A DNA stretch of 64,000 nucleotides from CAMLQK01 sp035690865 (GTDB taxonomy: Bacteria > Patescibacteriota > Saccharimonadia > Saccharimonadales > UBA4665), in assembly GCA_035690865.1 (NCBI GenBank), contig DASSKE010000001.1, positions 1 through 64,000 on the forward strand, in the 5' to 3' direction. Under the pieces are notes generated by a model, which ran no database searches, had not been told where the DNA came from, and saw only the letters and a list, made by a program, of their open reading frames with translations. Numbering within the stretch: the stretch's first letter is position 1; every line of letters starts with the position of its first letter. Positions 8,200-16,686 of this stretch are shown here, one piece after another. The position numbers and the translations under genes are program-made.

Positions 8200-9746
8200 T
8201 GGACCATTTGCAGAAGTTTACTGCCCAGATCCGCAATCATTTGCTCGTTATTCTGTTAGCCAACAACTTCTTTCTGGTGGGCTGCTTTTGGTACGTCCAT
8301 AATTACCAGCATTTTCAGCCGGAACTGACAGTATTTTGGTTGGCGGGAACCGGCATTTTTTTGAGCATCGGCTTTGCCGTGCTCAGCACGCGCTATCTAA
8401 GCGAGCCGCTCAAAGCTATCCGCCAAGCCGTACAGCACATTTCGCCAGAAACAGCCGATCAACCAGCACCAAATCTGACAAAGATTCGCTTAGGCAAAGA
8501 ATTAGTCACCAGTCTGGTTTCGCAGATATATCAGCTAGCTAGCGTTATGGATTCGATGCAGCAGCTTTCATATAAAGAAGAACTGGCCCCGGGCAAGGAC
8601 TTTGTAGCCACCAACTTGCCGTTGCCACTGGCAATTTTAGACGCCGAAGACACCGTCGTATTTGCCAATCGCGCGTTGCTTGATTACATTGGCCTGGAAG
8701 CCGACGACATAACAGGCAAAAACGTCTATGCCGTTATGGACATGTCGTTCCCAAGCGAGCACACCTTTACTACCTGGCTCACGCAAGCCAAAAAAGATAA
8801 AGCAATCGCCACGCACACCTGGGAGCGAGTGCGCATTAACCTGTCGCCAGATGAGCAGCGCCAATCACCTATTTGCGACTTAGCGGCCTACTACAACCAG
8901 GGCAATCCGCAAGGCCTGGAAACCATGCTCGTGTTCTTTGACCACACCAGCCAATACGCCCAAGACGAACAGGCAATTAGTTTTGTTGCTTTGGCCGTGC
9001 ACGAACTGCGCGCGCCACTAACGCTTTTGCGGGGTTATATTGAGGCGTTCGAGGAGGAGCTTTCTGGAAAATTATCACCCGAGCTCGACGATTTTATGAA
9101 AAAGATGTCGGTGAGCGCCGGGCAACTCTCGGGTTTTGTAAACACGATCCTGAATGTCTCCAGGGTAGAGAACGACCAGTTTGAGCTTAAGCTGCACAGA
9201 GAGTCATGGCAAGATATTTTGCGGCGCGTAGTAAGTGATCTTTCGCTGCGGGCCGAAGTGCGCAACATTAAGCTTACACTGGAACTTCCCGAACAATTGC
9301 CGGCCGTAGCCGTTGACCAGGTAAGTATTTACGAGGTGCTGAGCAACCTCATAGACAACGCCATCAAATACAGCAATGGCAGCAAAACTATCATTATTAA
9401 AGCCAGCGAGCGTCGTGATGGCCAAATAGAAACTACCGTCCAGGACTTTGGCGTCGGTATTCCGGGCAGCGCTATTTCGCACATCTTTAACAAATTTTAC
9501 CGCAACCACCGTAACCGGGCGCAAATTGGCGGCACCGGCTTAGGTCTGTATCTTTCCAAGGCGATTGTTACGGCACATGGCGGACAGATCTGGGTTAATT
9601 CCACCGAGGGCCAGGGGAGTACCTTTGGTTTTACCGTTCTGCCATATTCGCAGGTTGCTGCCGACGGCCAAAAGCCGGATAATGAAACTGGTATCGTGCG
9701 CAACGCCCACGGCTGGATTAAAAATCACTCGCTGTATCGGAGATAA
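8199..9746 (+). CDS. Two-component sensor histidine kinase
   Basis: 515 aa. Two membrane helices (about 14-33 and 44-62) with a very short outside loop, so it likely senses the membrane or a cytoplasmic signal. A HAMP-like linker is followed by a PAS domain at about 135-250. The phospho-accepting His is His268 in ALAVHELRAPL. The C-terminal HATPase shows the N box NLIDNAIKY, DFGVGIPG and GGTGLGL. It is followed 3 nt later by a response regulator, its likely partner. Confidence 0.95.
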   Translation: MDHLQKFTAQIRNHLLVILLANNFFLVGCFWYVHNYQHFQPELTVFWLAGTGIFLSIGFAVLSTRYLSEPLKAIRQAVQHISPETADQPAPNLTKIRLGKELVTSLVSQIYQLASVMDSMQQLSYKEELAPGKDFVATNLPLPLAILDAEDTVVFANRALLDYIGLEADDITGKNVYAVMDMSFPSEHTFTTWLTQAKKDKAIATHTWERVRINLSPDEQRQSPICDLAAYYNQGNPQGLETMLVFFDHTSQYAQDEQAISFVALAVHELRAPLTLLRGYIEAFEEELSGKLSPELDDFMKKMSVSAGQLSGFVNTILNVSRVENDQFELKLHRESWQDILRRVVSDLSLRAEVRNIKLTLELPEQLPAVAVDQVSIYEVLSNLIDNAIKYSNGSKTIIIKASERRDGQIETTVQDFGVGIPGSAISHIFNKFYRNHRNRAQIGGTGLGLYLSKAIVTAHGGQIWVNSTEGQGSTFGFTVLPYSQVAADGQKPDNETGIVRNAHGWIKNHSLYRR

Positions 9747-9749
9747 TAT

Positions 9750-10160
9750 ATGGAACCAAACACCCAAACGCCTGCACCAAGCGCACCCCTCGGCAAGAAA
9801 ATCTTGTGTATTGAGGATGAGCATTTTATTAGCGAGCTGTACGTTCGTGCCCTAACGCGGGCCGGCTATGACGTAACCGTAGAAGTGGACGGTCAACGAG
9901 GGTTGGCATTAGCTCAATCTGACCAATTTGATATTATTTTGCTCGATTTAATGATCCCCAGCATCACCGGTATCGAAGTGCTGCGCCGCCTGCGCGACAC
10001 GTCCGAAACGCCGCACCTGCACGCCAAAATCATCATTACCACCAACCTGGAACAGCGCGAAGACATTCGGGCCGACATCGAAAAGCAGGCCGATGGGTAC
10101 GTGGTAAAAGCAGAGATCACACCGCACGAGTTAGTTGAACTGCTCGATACCCTGGCGTAA
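9750..10160 (+). CDS. Response regulator, receiver domain only
   Basis: 136 aa CheY-like receiver without an output domain. The acidic pocket ED (22-23), phospho-accepting Asp66 (IILLDLMIP), a Thr in IIITTN and Lys in VVKAEIT are present, so it should be phosphorylatable. It lies 3 nt after the histidine kinase. With no DNA-binding domain it must act through a protein partner or phosphorelay. Confidence 0.95.
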   Translation: MEPNTQTPAPSAPLGKKILCIEDEHFISELYVRALTRAGYDVTVEVDGQRGLALAQSDQFDIILLDLMIPSITGIEVLRRLRDTSETPHLHAKIIITTNLEQREDIRADIEKQADGYVVKAEITPHELVELLDTLA

Positions 10161-10202
10161 CGCTAAAAATGTTATACTATAGGCACTAACAAAGAGGTTG
10201 CT

Positions 10203-10550
10203 ATGCAGCATGACAATTCGCATGGCATTTCGGTTCATAGCGGCTTTCCAAATCCGGCGGCCGACCGCGGCTTTGCCGATAATTTAGATATCCATCAACT
10301 TCTTGTGCAACGGCCAAGCAGCAGTTTTTTGTTTCGCATCAGTGGCAACGACTGGCAAACACTGGGGATATTCGACCAGGACATCGCCGTTATAGACCGC
10401 GCCCTTGACGCTAAAAAGACCGACATCGTGGCTTGGTGGAATGACCAAAGCGGCGAGTTCTGCCTAAGCAAGTCCAAAGATATGCCGGCCGGAAGCCAGC
10501 TTTTTGGCGTTGTAACGGCTACGATTCATCAGTTTAGGAAGAACTCATGA
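10203..10550 (+). CDS. UmuD-like protein lacking the autoprotease dyad
   Basis: 115 aa. It aligns by eye to E. coli UmuD from just before the cleavage site: SGFPNPAAD matches CGFPSPAAD, HQLLVQRPS matches NQLLIQHPS, and FDQDIAVIDRAL matches SDGDLLIVDSAI. The catalytic Ser of SGDSM (UmuD Ser60) is replaced by Asp50 (SGNDW) and the catalytic Lys (Lys97) by Ser89. About 16 residues near the C-terminus are missing. It therefore should not self-cleave; it may be a permanent UmuD'-like partner of UmuC. AAGAGG and a TATACT -10 (about 10171) precede it. The stop overlaps umuC by 4 nt. Confidence 0.8.
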   Translation: MQHDNSHGISVHSGFPNPAADRGFADNLDIHQLLVQRPSSSFLFRISGNDWQTLGIFDQDIAVIDRALDAKKTDIVAWWNDQSGEFCLSKSKDMPAGSQLFGVVTATIHQFRKNS

Positions 10551-11845
10551 AACCGGTGTTCGCGCTCGTAGACTGTAATAACTTTTTTGTAAGCTGTGAG
10601 CGCGTTTTTCGGCCCGACTTGCAGGGCAAGCCCGTTGTAGTACTCTCCAGCAACGACGGCTGTGTGGTCGCCCGAAGCAACGAAGCCAAGGCTCTGGGCA
10701 TTCCCATGGGCGCGCCAGCCTTTAAGCACCGCGAGGCATTCCGGCGCGGCCGTATCACGCAGTTCTCGGCTAACTTTGAGCTGTACGGCAACATCAGCAA
10801 GCGTATTATTAACATCTTAAGCCAAGTAACGCCGCGTATTGAAGTGTATTCGGTGGACGAGTCGTTCTTAGATATCAGCTCGCTGCCCATTGACGACTAC
10901 GAGGAGTGGGGCAGGCAGGTCCGCCTTCGCATCTGGCGCGAAGTAGGCGTGCCAGTTTCCATAGGTATTGCGCCCACTAAAACACTAGCCAAGCTTGGCA
11001 CGGAGTACGCTAAAAAGAACACCGCTACCCGCGGCGTCGTAAGCTTTATACACCTTGACGAAGCAGCCAGAGAGGCGATGCTCACCAGTACCCGCATTGA
11101 AGACATTTGGGGAGTGGGGCGGCGGATAGCGCCTCGATTGCGGCTAGAGGGTTATTCCACTGCCTGGCACGTTAGCCGCTTACGGCCACAGTACGCCCAA
11201 CAGCTTATGGGCATTCACGGTCGGCAGTTGGTAAGTGAGCTAAACGGCACCGCCTGCCATGGCCTAACCGAAGAAGGCAGAATTGCCAAAAGTATTATGC
11301 GCTCGCGCACCTTTGGTGAAGATGTAAGCCAAGCCCACATTCTAGAGGCAGCCATTGCCACGCTGGCTTCACGGGCGGCTTTTCATTTGCGCGGACAGGG
11401 CTTGCGGGCACGTAAGATCGGCCTTTTTACCATGACCAATCGTCACAAACCCGGCTTTCGGCGCTGGAGCCGCGAAGTAACACTCGCCACACCAACCAAC
11501 GATACCGGCCACATCACCAGCGTGCTGTGCCAGGAGCTGGCTGGTATATTCTCGTCGGCGCAAAAATACCATCGCCTGGGCGTGTTCTTATACGACCTGC
11601 TTCCAGAAGCAGCAGTGCAGGCCGATATCTTTGGCCAGGCTGATATTGCCTCCGTGGATCGGAGCGACCGCCGTATGCAAGCCTTTGACGCCATTAATAC
11701 GCGCTGGGGGCGACACAAGATACGTTTTGCGGCCGAAGATTTGAGCCAGGCATGGCAGCCAAAGCACCACATTCGTTCGCCGCGCTATGTTTCCCGCTGG
11801 GAAGAACTACCAACGGCTCGTATACTAGGTACTGACCATGCATGA
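10547..11845 (+). CDS. umuC: UmuC-type Y-family DNA polymerase
   Basis: 432 aa, the usual UmuC length. Error-prone translesion polymerase. Catalytic acidic residues are seen in FALVDCNNFF (Asp9) and YSVDESFLD (Asp104, Glu105); SSNDGCVVARSNEAKALGI is the finger region. The two helix-hairpin-helix elements follow and the C-terminal part carries the little finger and a UmuC-type tail. It starts inside the umuD-like gene (ATGA overlap), so they are translated together. No LexA-type box is obvious upstream. Confidence 0.95.
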   Translation: MKPVFALVDCNNFFVSCERVFRPDLQGKPVVVLSSNDGCVVARSNEAKALGIPMGAPAFKHREAFRRGRITQFSANFELYGNISKRIINILSQVTPRIEVYSVDESFLDISSLPIDDYEEWGRQVRLRIWREVGVPVSIGIAPTKTLAKLGTEYAKKNTATRGVVSFIHLDEAAREAMLTSTRIEDIWGVGRRIAPRLRLEGYSTAWHVSRLRPQYAQQLMGIHGRQLVSELNGTACHGLTEEGRIAKSIMRSRTFGEDVSQAHILEAAIATLASRAAFHLRGQGLRARKIGLFTMTNRHKPGFRRWSREVTLATPTNDTGHITSVLCQELAGIFSSAQKYHRLGVFLYDLLPEAAVQADIFGQADIASVDRSDRRMQAFDAINTRWGRHKIRFAAEDLSQAWQPKHHIRSPRYVSRWEELPTARILGTDHA

Positions 11846-12512
11846 TTCGCTCAAAGACCATTTACGCGACCCGCGTGATACACGCCACCACTTTAACGGC
11901 TTTCCGGTTATTACCGACCAAGTAACTAAAGAAGGTGTGGCTGTGGTATGGCATGCGCTAGAGGCAACCTTGCAGGCCAACATTGCCGGTGATGTGGTGG
12001 AATTTGGCTGTTACGCTGGCACTACCAGTGTTTTTATCCGCCGGTTGCTCAACCAGCAGGGGAGCGACAAGGTGTTTCATGTATACGACTCGTTTGATGG
12101 CTTGCCCGAAAAAAGTGTGCAAGATGCCAACGCCGCGGGTGTGGACTTCGCTGCCGGTAAGCTTTACGTAAGTAAAGCAGATTTTGTAAAAGTGTTCCGC
12201 CAAGCTGGGCTACAGCCACCTATTATTCATAAAGGATGGTTCAGTCAGCTCACTGCCGGCGAAGTGCCCGACCAAATTGCCTTTGCTTTTTTGGACGGCG
12301 ATTTTTACCGCTCAATTATCGATTCGTTGCGTCTGGTATGGCCACGCTTGACTCCCGGCGGAACCATATTGGTAGACGATTACCAGCGCGAAACGCTGCC
12401 CGGCGTAGAGCGTGCGCTGCGCGACTTCTTTCAGGACAAACCAGGTATGAGCATTGCTAAGCAGCACAATATTGCCATTCTTAAAAAGCCAGGAGAAAAG
12501 CAAAAAGTATGA
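11838..12512 (+). CDS. TylF/MycF-family class I methyltransferase
   Basis: 224 aa. The Rossmann SAM motif is VVEFGCYAGTTS (about 54-65), followed by FHVYDSFDGLPE, which is typical of the TylF (macrocin O-methyltransferase) family, and by the acidic AFLDGDFY and ILVDDYQRE segments that hold the metal and catalytic Asp in TylF relatives. The substrate is unknown; a sugar or glycolipid is likely by family. It overlaps umuC by 8 nt and rlmH by 4 nt. Confidence 0.85.
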   Translation: MHDSLKDHLRDPRDTRHHFNGFPVITDQVTKEGVAVVWHALEATLQANIAGDVVEFGCYAGTTSVFIRRLLNQQGSDKVFHVYDSFDGLPEKSVQDANAAGVDFAAGKLYVSKADFVKVFRQAGLQPPIIHKGWFSQLTAGEVPDQIAFAFLDGDFYRSIIDSLRLVWPRLTPGGTILVDDYQRETLPGVERALRDFFQDKPGMSIAKQHNIAILKKPGEKQKV

Positions 12513-12940
12513 AATTGCACATTATTACCGTTGGCGAACCAAAGCTGGCCTACGCTCAAAATGGCTGGCAGGAATATGTAAAGCGAATGCAACGGTTTCA
12601 CCAGCTGCGCCTAACGCATATTGCCAACAAAAAAGCCTACGATGCAGAGAGCTTTACGCAGGCAATGGGCAGCGCCTACAAGGTGGCGCTCGACATAGAG
12701 GGAACAAACTTTTCCAGCCCGGAATTAGCCGCGTTTTTAGAAAAGCAGGCGCAAGGCGGCCGGGAAGTGTGTTTTGTTATCGGCGGGCCGGAAGGTTTAC
12801 CGCAAACCGTACGCCAAGCTTGCGATGCACACTGGAGCCTTTCGCGGCTTACCTTACCACATGACCTGGCTATGCTGGTCACTGCCGAGGCACTGTACCG
12901 AGCCAGCACCATTAACGCTGGCCATCCATACCACAAATAA
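12509..12940 (+). CDS. rlmH: 23S rRNA (pseudouridine1915-N3)-methyltransferase
   Basis: 143 aa SPOUT enzyme that methylates pseudouridine 1915 in helix 69 of 23S rRNA. The start KLHIITVGE, the SAM-loop CFVIGGPEGLP, the LTLPHDLAM segment and the terminal HPYHK (family HPYHR/K) are all present. Last gene of the umuD-like/umuC/TylF string; its 4-nt start overlap means it is translated with them. Confidence 0.95.
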   Translation: MKLHIITVGEPKLAYAQNGWQEYVKRMQRFHQLRLTHIANKKAYDAESFTQAMGSAYKVALDIEGTNFSSPELAAFLEKQAQGGREVCFVIGGPEGLPQTVRQACDAHWSLSRLTLPHDLAMLVTAEALYRASTINAGHPYHK

Positions 12941-12949
12941 ACGTACAGC

Positions 12950-13816
12950 TTACGGGTTTAGGGCGTTAACACCGCCAAGGCTTTGCATAACGGCATTGCC
13001 CGCATCAATCTTTTGCTGGTACTCTTTGTAGTCGCCATCTTCACCAGCAACGTTTATTTGGTGCTGAAAGGCCTCGCTTTGCGCTTGCCAGTTTGCGGCC
13101 ACAAACTCGGTCATCCCTAAACGATACAGCGAAACGTCTACCGCCCGCTGTGAGCGGGGCTCCTGAACGACTACAAAGGCGCTTTCGTCTGGCTGTTTTA
13201 CGCAGGGAAGGTTAGCTTCGGTTGCAGTTTTAATAGCTGTTAGGTCGATTTTGACTTCTTCTTTTACATACCGTGCGCGGCCATTGCTAACGTCTTTTGT
13301 CTGGTCGTATTCCAGCTGCATGCGCATGTCTGCCGCACAAATGCCAAGTGCACGTAGGCTGTCGGCACTTTGGGCAACAACTTTGCGGGAATGATCGTTA
13401 GACTCGCCGCTTTGAGCGGTAAGGCCAATTGCTACCGTTAAGCCGGCGGCAACAGCTGCAATTGCACCGCCTACGCCAATGCGGCGCCAGCGACCGCTGT
13501 GGCCTTCTTTGTAGGCCGGAACTGGCCGACTACCGGTCCGGTGAGCTTCCCACTCGTTTCGCACGGCGAGCGGCACTACATCAGGATGAGACAAAATGCC
13601 CGCACTGGTTCGGTAGGCTAAAGCACGGCCAAATGTAAGAATGCGCCGGGTAGCACGAGCGTCTTTTCGGTTGAGCGGCTGTGCATTTTTAAATCCACCA
13701 ACAAAGTTGGCAAACTGCTGGTAATGCGCATCAGGCTCGCCTTCTAGTTGTTCAACATAGGGGCGCGTGCCCTGTGGTTCCCAACCATCTCCTTCGTAAC
13801 TCTCGTAATTTCTCAT
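12950..13816 (-). CDS. Membrane protein, paralogue of the next gene
   Basis: 288 aa. A cytoplasmic N-terminal part (1-110), one membrane helix at about 113-133, and an outside domain. The outside domain shares a pattern with the protein at 13829: SLRALGICAADMRMQLEYDQ here, VLRELGVCASELQAELDFEK there, then a conserved LPCVKQP/LVACPTD cysteine segment. The two cysteines could pair. The two genes are 12 nt apart and probably arose by tandem duplication. No known family recognised. Confidence 0.7.
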   Translation of the reverse strand: MRNYESYEGDGWEPQGTRPYVEQLEGEPDAHYQQFANFVGGFKNAQPLNRKDARATRRILTFGRALAYRTSAGILSHPDVVPLAVRNEWEAHRTGSRPVPAYKEGHSGRWRRIGVGGAIAAVAAGLTVAIGLTAQSGESNDHSRKVVAQSADSLRALGICAADMRMQLEYDQTKDVSNGRARYVKEEVKIDLTAIKTATEANLPCVKQPDESAFVVVQEPRSQRAVDVSLYRLGMTEFVAANWQAQSEAFQHQINVAGEDGDYKEYQQKIDAGNAVMQSLGGVNALNP

Positions 13817-13828
13817 ACTACCTTTTCG

Positions 13829-14440
13829 TTATGCTGTTTCGTGGCACGACCTAAATACCGCGTCACCAGCCTTAAGCCAATTGGCCAATTGATTATCTCT
13901 ACGTATTATGCCATCTTGAGCGTTATTGGTCAATGCGCTGCGGTCGCCACACCACAGTTGACTCCGATAGCGCGTCACTTGCTTGCGATACACCGCGCCG
14001 CCCGTGTGCAGCTTTACAGAACGACTCAAATTTGGGTCGGTGGGGCAGGCCACCAGACCGGCTTCCTTGGCGATACGCAATCCCTTGCGAGTGTCAGCGA
14101 TGATGCGGCCCGCATGGTTGCCAAGGGTTGATGCCTGGCTTTTTTCAAAGTCCAGCTCAGCTTGCAGTTCGCTGGCACAAACACCCAACTCACGAAGGAC
14201 ATCTGGGGATCGGAGCGCTTCGCCCCGCATTTCTATGGAGTACTCGGAGTACTGCGTACTATAAGGGGTAGCCGTGGCCGCCGGAGACGGCAGGTGCTCG
14301 CCCTCAACTTCTGGAGCTATATTGTTAAGTACCATCATTCCCGACAAAATAGCCCCGCCAACGCCAACCGTCAGATACGCTACAGGGTTACGAAGGATGT
14401 TTTTATTAAATGCGGAAGATTTTTCTGCGTGCATTCCCAT
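13829..14440 (-). CDS. Membrane protein, paralogue of the upstream-facing neighbour
   Basis: 203 aa with a short N-terminus, a membrane helix at about 21-42, and an outside domain related to that at 12950 (see that entry). It has no long cytoplasmic part. Two ATGs lie two codons apart at the start (MGM). No clear Shine-Dalgarno is visible. It is first in a two-gene unit on the minus strand, with the paralogue downstream. Confidence 0.7.
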   Translation of the reverse strand: MGMHAEKSSAFNKNILRNPVAYLTVGVGGAILSGMMVLNNIAPEVEGEHLPSPAATATPYSTQYSEYSIEMRGEALRSPDVLRELGVCASELQAELDFEKSQASTLGNHAGRIIADTRKGLRIAKEAGLVACPTDPNLSRSVKLHTGGAVYRKQVTRYRSQLWCGDRSALTNNAQDGIIRRDNQLANWLKAGDAVFRSCHETA

Positions 14441-14602
14441 ATTTTTTATTTCTATTTAGGTAGATATTAGTGACCGGTCTACGATAGCACACCTCTGTGA
14501 GTCGTGCAAAGACCTGTTGCAACCCAGGGGTTGATATGATAGGATATATCTGTTCTGCCTAGTGTGGTGTTATGCACATACACGCAAGGAGTACGCAAGG
14601 TT

Positions 14603-14679
14603 GGCCCCTTCGTCTAGCGGTCCAGGACTCCGGGTTCTCAGTCCGGCAATCGCGGGTTCGAATCCCGCAGGGGTCACCA
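14603..14679 (+). tRNA. tRNA-Glu (anticodon CUC)
   Basis: Cloverleaf: acceptor GGCCCCT pairs with AGGGGTC, the T arm CGCGGGTTCGAATCCCGC is standard, and the anticodon stem CCGGG/TCCGG carries loop TTCTCAG with anticodon CTC, reading GAG. The CCA end is encoded (14677-14679). A strong terminator follows 17 nt later. Confidence 0.95.
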
Positions 14680-14695
14680 AAATCATCGATACGCA

Positions 14696-14735
14696 GATAC
14701 GCTCCACGGCACAATCGTGGAGCGTATCTTTTTTT
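14696..14735 (+). terminator. Intrinsic terminator after tRNA-Glu
   Basis: A perfect 13-bp stem (14696-14708 with 14716-14728, loop GCACAAT) is followed by seven T. This is the cleanest terminator in the window. Confidence 0.95.
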
Positions 14736-14756
14736 ACTGCCACGCGGTAGATGTAA

Positions 14757-15173
14757 ATGCAGTATTATAAGAGCATGTATAGCCCTCACCACATTGCATT
14801 TAGCGTTTCTAACAGCCAGATATCTGTCGATTTCTACAAACAACTCGGTTTTGAAGAGCTTTCTTTTTGGCAAGCCGAAGACAAAAGCTTGAGCATCACA
14901 CACCTAAACCTCCATGGTCTCATTTTGGAGCTTTTTTGCTATGCGGACGCCCAGCCCGCCCCTGAGTCAATCCACTCCACCAGCACAGATCTGCCCATTA
15001 TCGGCACGAAGCACTTTGGCCTGAAAGTAGCGTCAATTGAAGCAGCGCATGCAGATCTGACCGCAAAAGGAGTTACCACCACGGATATTAAGCAAGGGAA
15101 GTGGTATAGGTACTTCTTTATCGAGGATCCAGACGGTATTCTCGTTGAAGTAACAGACGAAACAAGAGTATAA
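14757..15173 (+). CDS. VOC-family (glyoxalase/dioxygenase fold) protein
   Basis: 138 aa. The start HHIAFSVSNSQISVDFYKQLGF and the end GKWYRYFFIEDPDGILVEVTDE are classic of the vicinal-oxygen-chelate fold; His and Glu sit at the usual metal positions. The substrate is unknown. The ATG at 14757 is used here; the ATG at 14775, directly before PHHIAF, is as good. It precedes the MazG-like gene by 12 nt. Confidence 0.88.
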   Translation: MQYYKSMYSPHHIAFSVSNSQISVDFYKQLGFEELSFWQAEDKSLSITHLNLHGLILELFCYADAQPAPESIHSTSTDLPIIGTKHFGLKVASIEAAHADLTAKGVTTTDIKQGKWYRYFFIEDPDGILVEVTDETRV

Positions 15174-15185
15174 AAGGCTACTCAC

Positions 15186-15542
15186 ATGACAGACCAACAA
15201 TACCTTCAGCAGGCAATCGACAAACCAGAAACCTTTGCGGCTCTCAAGGCGATTGTCGAAGCACTAGATAGGCGGTTCCCAGACGGAAACTCGGCTTTTC
15301 AGCGTGTGTCGCGTCTTGCCGAAGAATGCGGTGAGTTAGCTGCAGCCGTGAACCACAAAGAGAATATGGGCATCAAGCACCAGAAGCACGGCCAGGCAAC
15401 AGACGAGCATCTGGTTAAGGAATTGCAGGATGTGCTGCGCGCAGCACTGGGCATTGCCAGACACTACGGTTTAGAAGACCAGCTCGAGCAATCAATCGAA
15501 GATTTTTATAAAGCTTATCAAAAAGATGGCTTTATTTACTAA
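15186..15542 (+). CDS. MazG-like nucleotide pyrophosphohydrolase
   Basis: 118 aa all-alpha NTP pyrophosphatase. RLAEECGELAAAV (EExxE type) and KELQDVLRAALGIA (ExxD type) supply the metal ligands. Such enzymes clear damaged or non-canonical NTPs. It sits in one unit with the VOC protein. Confidence 0.88.
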   Translation: MTDQQYLQQAIDKPETFAALKAIVEALDRRFPDGNSAFQRVSRLAEECGELAAAVNHKENMGIKHQKHGQATDEHLVKELQDVLRAALGIARHYGLEDQLEQSIEDFYKAYQKDGFIY

Positions 15543-15553
15543 TCAACCTCAAA

Positions 15554-16243
15554 TTACAGCGAGGCTTGCTTGCGGAAACGTCGCAAAGCAACAGCGTATG
15601 CTGCAGCACCAGCCAACGCACCGGCAATAAGTACGCCTAAGCCGCTACCGGTGTTGGGTAGTTCTGTAGGGGCTATTGCGCTGGTAGTTTGCACGGGAGT
15701 ATTGCCAGAAGTGGTTGTGGTGGCAGGGGTAACAGGTGTAGTGGGCGTGTCGGGAGTTGTGGTGGCGCAAGGCTGCACCCAAAAGACTTTGTGCTTTACG
15801 TCGCTGCCTTTAGAGCCGGGCGCATTAACCGTTACCTTAACATGGTAGCCCTGATTTTGCTGCGGTGTACCTGCAAAGGTCAAGATGTATTGTTCGCGGG
15901 CATCAAGGTCGGTGCCGCCACTGGCAACGTCGCCGCCGATAACAGGTGTCAGGTTACCACTAGTAACCGTCAATTTGTTGTCAGCTTTGTTGGTTGGAGC
16001 TTGTAACGCAAAAGTTACATTCGCTTTAGAGTTATTCTTGTCGTAGTTATAGAACTCAACAGAGAAGCTGCACGATACGTGCGGATGGTTCTGCGGAATT
16101 GAGTCCGCCACAACCTCGTTACTGATTTTAATAAAACCGTTGTTTCCAGCGGGATTATGACTGCTGGTTGCGTAGGTAGGAGCAGATGCGCCGGCCACAA
16201 TAGCCAACGAAAGAGCCGCACCACACAAAAGTTGGCGCTTCAT
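15554..16243 (-). CDS. LPxTG cell-wall-anchored surface protein
   Basis: 229 aa. Signal peptide at 1-25 (ending TYATSS), a beta-type domain to about 160 with cysteines at 58 and 159, a Thr/Pro-rich wall-spanning stretch (160-192), and a sorting signal: LPNTG at 195-199, a hydrophobic stretch, then RRFRKQASL. It should be linked to peptidoglycan by a sortase, which is not in this window. The ligand is unknown. Confidence 0.85.
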   Translation of the reverse strand: MKRQLLCGAALSLAIVAGASAPTYATSSHNPAGNNGFIKISNEVVADSIPQNHPHVSCSFSVEFYNYDKNNSKANVTFALQAPTNKADNKLTVTSGNLTPVIGGDVASGGTDLDAREQYILTFAGTPQQNQGYHVKVTVNAPGSKGSDVKHKVFWVQPCATTTPDTPTTPVTPATTTTSGNTPVQTTSAIAPTELPNTGSGLGVLIAGALAGAAAYAVALRRFRKQASL

Positions 16244-16353
16244 GCGAAGTCTCCCTTAATAACTCTTGCTATTATACAACCTTTTTGCTTTTTCAGCAAC
16301 AATTGCTCCTAGACCTGGGAGTAATCTCACAGATTCGGCGTGCAGCTCGACGG

Positions 16354-16359
16354 TATAAT
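16354..16359 (+). promoter_or_regulatory. -10 element of the GlsB-type gene
   Basis: TATAAT 42 nt before the ATG at 16401. The leader carries a small inverted repeat, TTTCTT-AATAAT-AAGAAA, that overlaps the AAAGGAA ribosome site, so this gene is leadered. Confidence 0.5.
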
Positions 16360-16400
16360 AAATGGGTACATAGGTTTCTTAATAATAAGAAAGGAATTTT

Positions 16401-16670
16401 ATGAATCTGCTTTTATATCTCATTTTAGGCGGCTTTGTGGGTTGGCTAGCTGCTAAAATTGCCGGACGCGAAGAAGGCACCATTGCCAGCATTTTTATAG
16501 GCATCATCGGCTCGGTTATCGGCAGCTGGCTGTCACACTTCTTGACCGGGCGCGATCAAGCCTACTTGGCCTTTTCGTGGGTTGGGCTGTTTTGGTCGCT
16601 GCTGGGCGCACTCATTTTAGTCGTTATTCTTAATATGATACAGGGCAAACCAGGCAACATGAGTAAATAG
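16401..16670 (+). CDS. GlsB/YeaQ/YmgE-family stress membrane protein
   Basis: 89 aa with three membrane helices and the family pattern GGFVGWLAAKI then IIGSVIGSWL. Members are small stress-induced membrane proteins. AAGGAA lies 6 nt upstream. It is followed 16 nt later by an SDR resembling the stress-linked YghA/GsP39 group, so the pair may be a general stress unit. Confidence 0.88.
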   Translation: MNLLLYLILGGFVGWLAAKIAGREEGTIASIFIGIIGSVIGSWLSHFLTGRDQAYLAFSWVGLFWSLLGALILVVILNMIQGKPGNMSK

Positions 16671-16686
16671 TGAGGAGGCTACGTAA

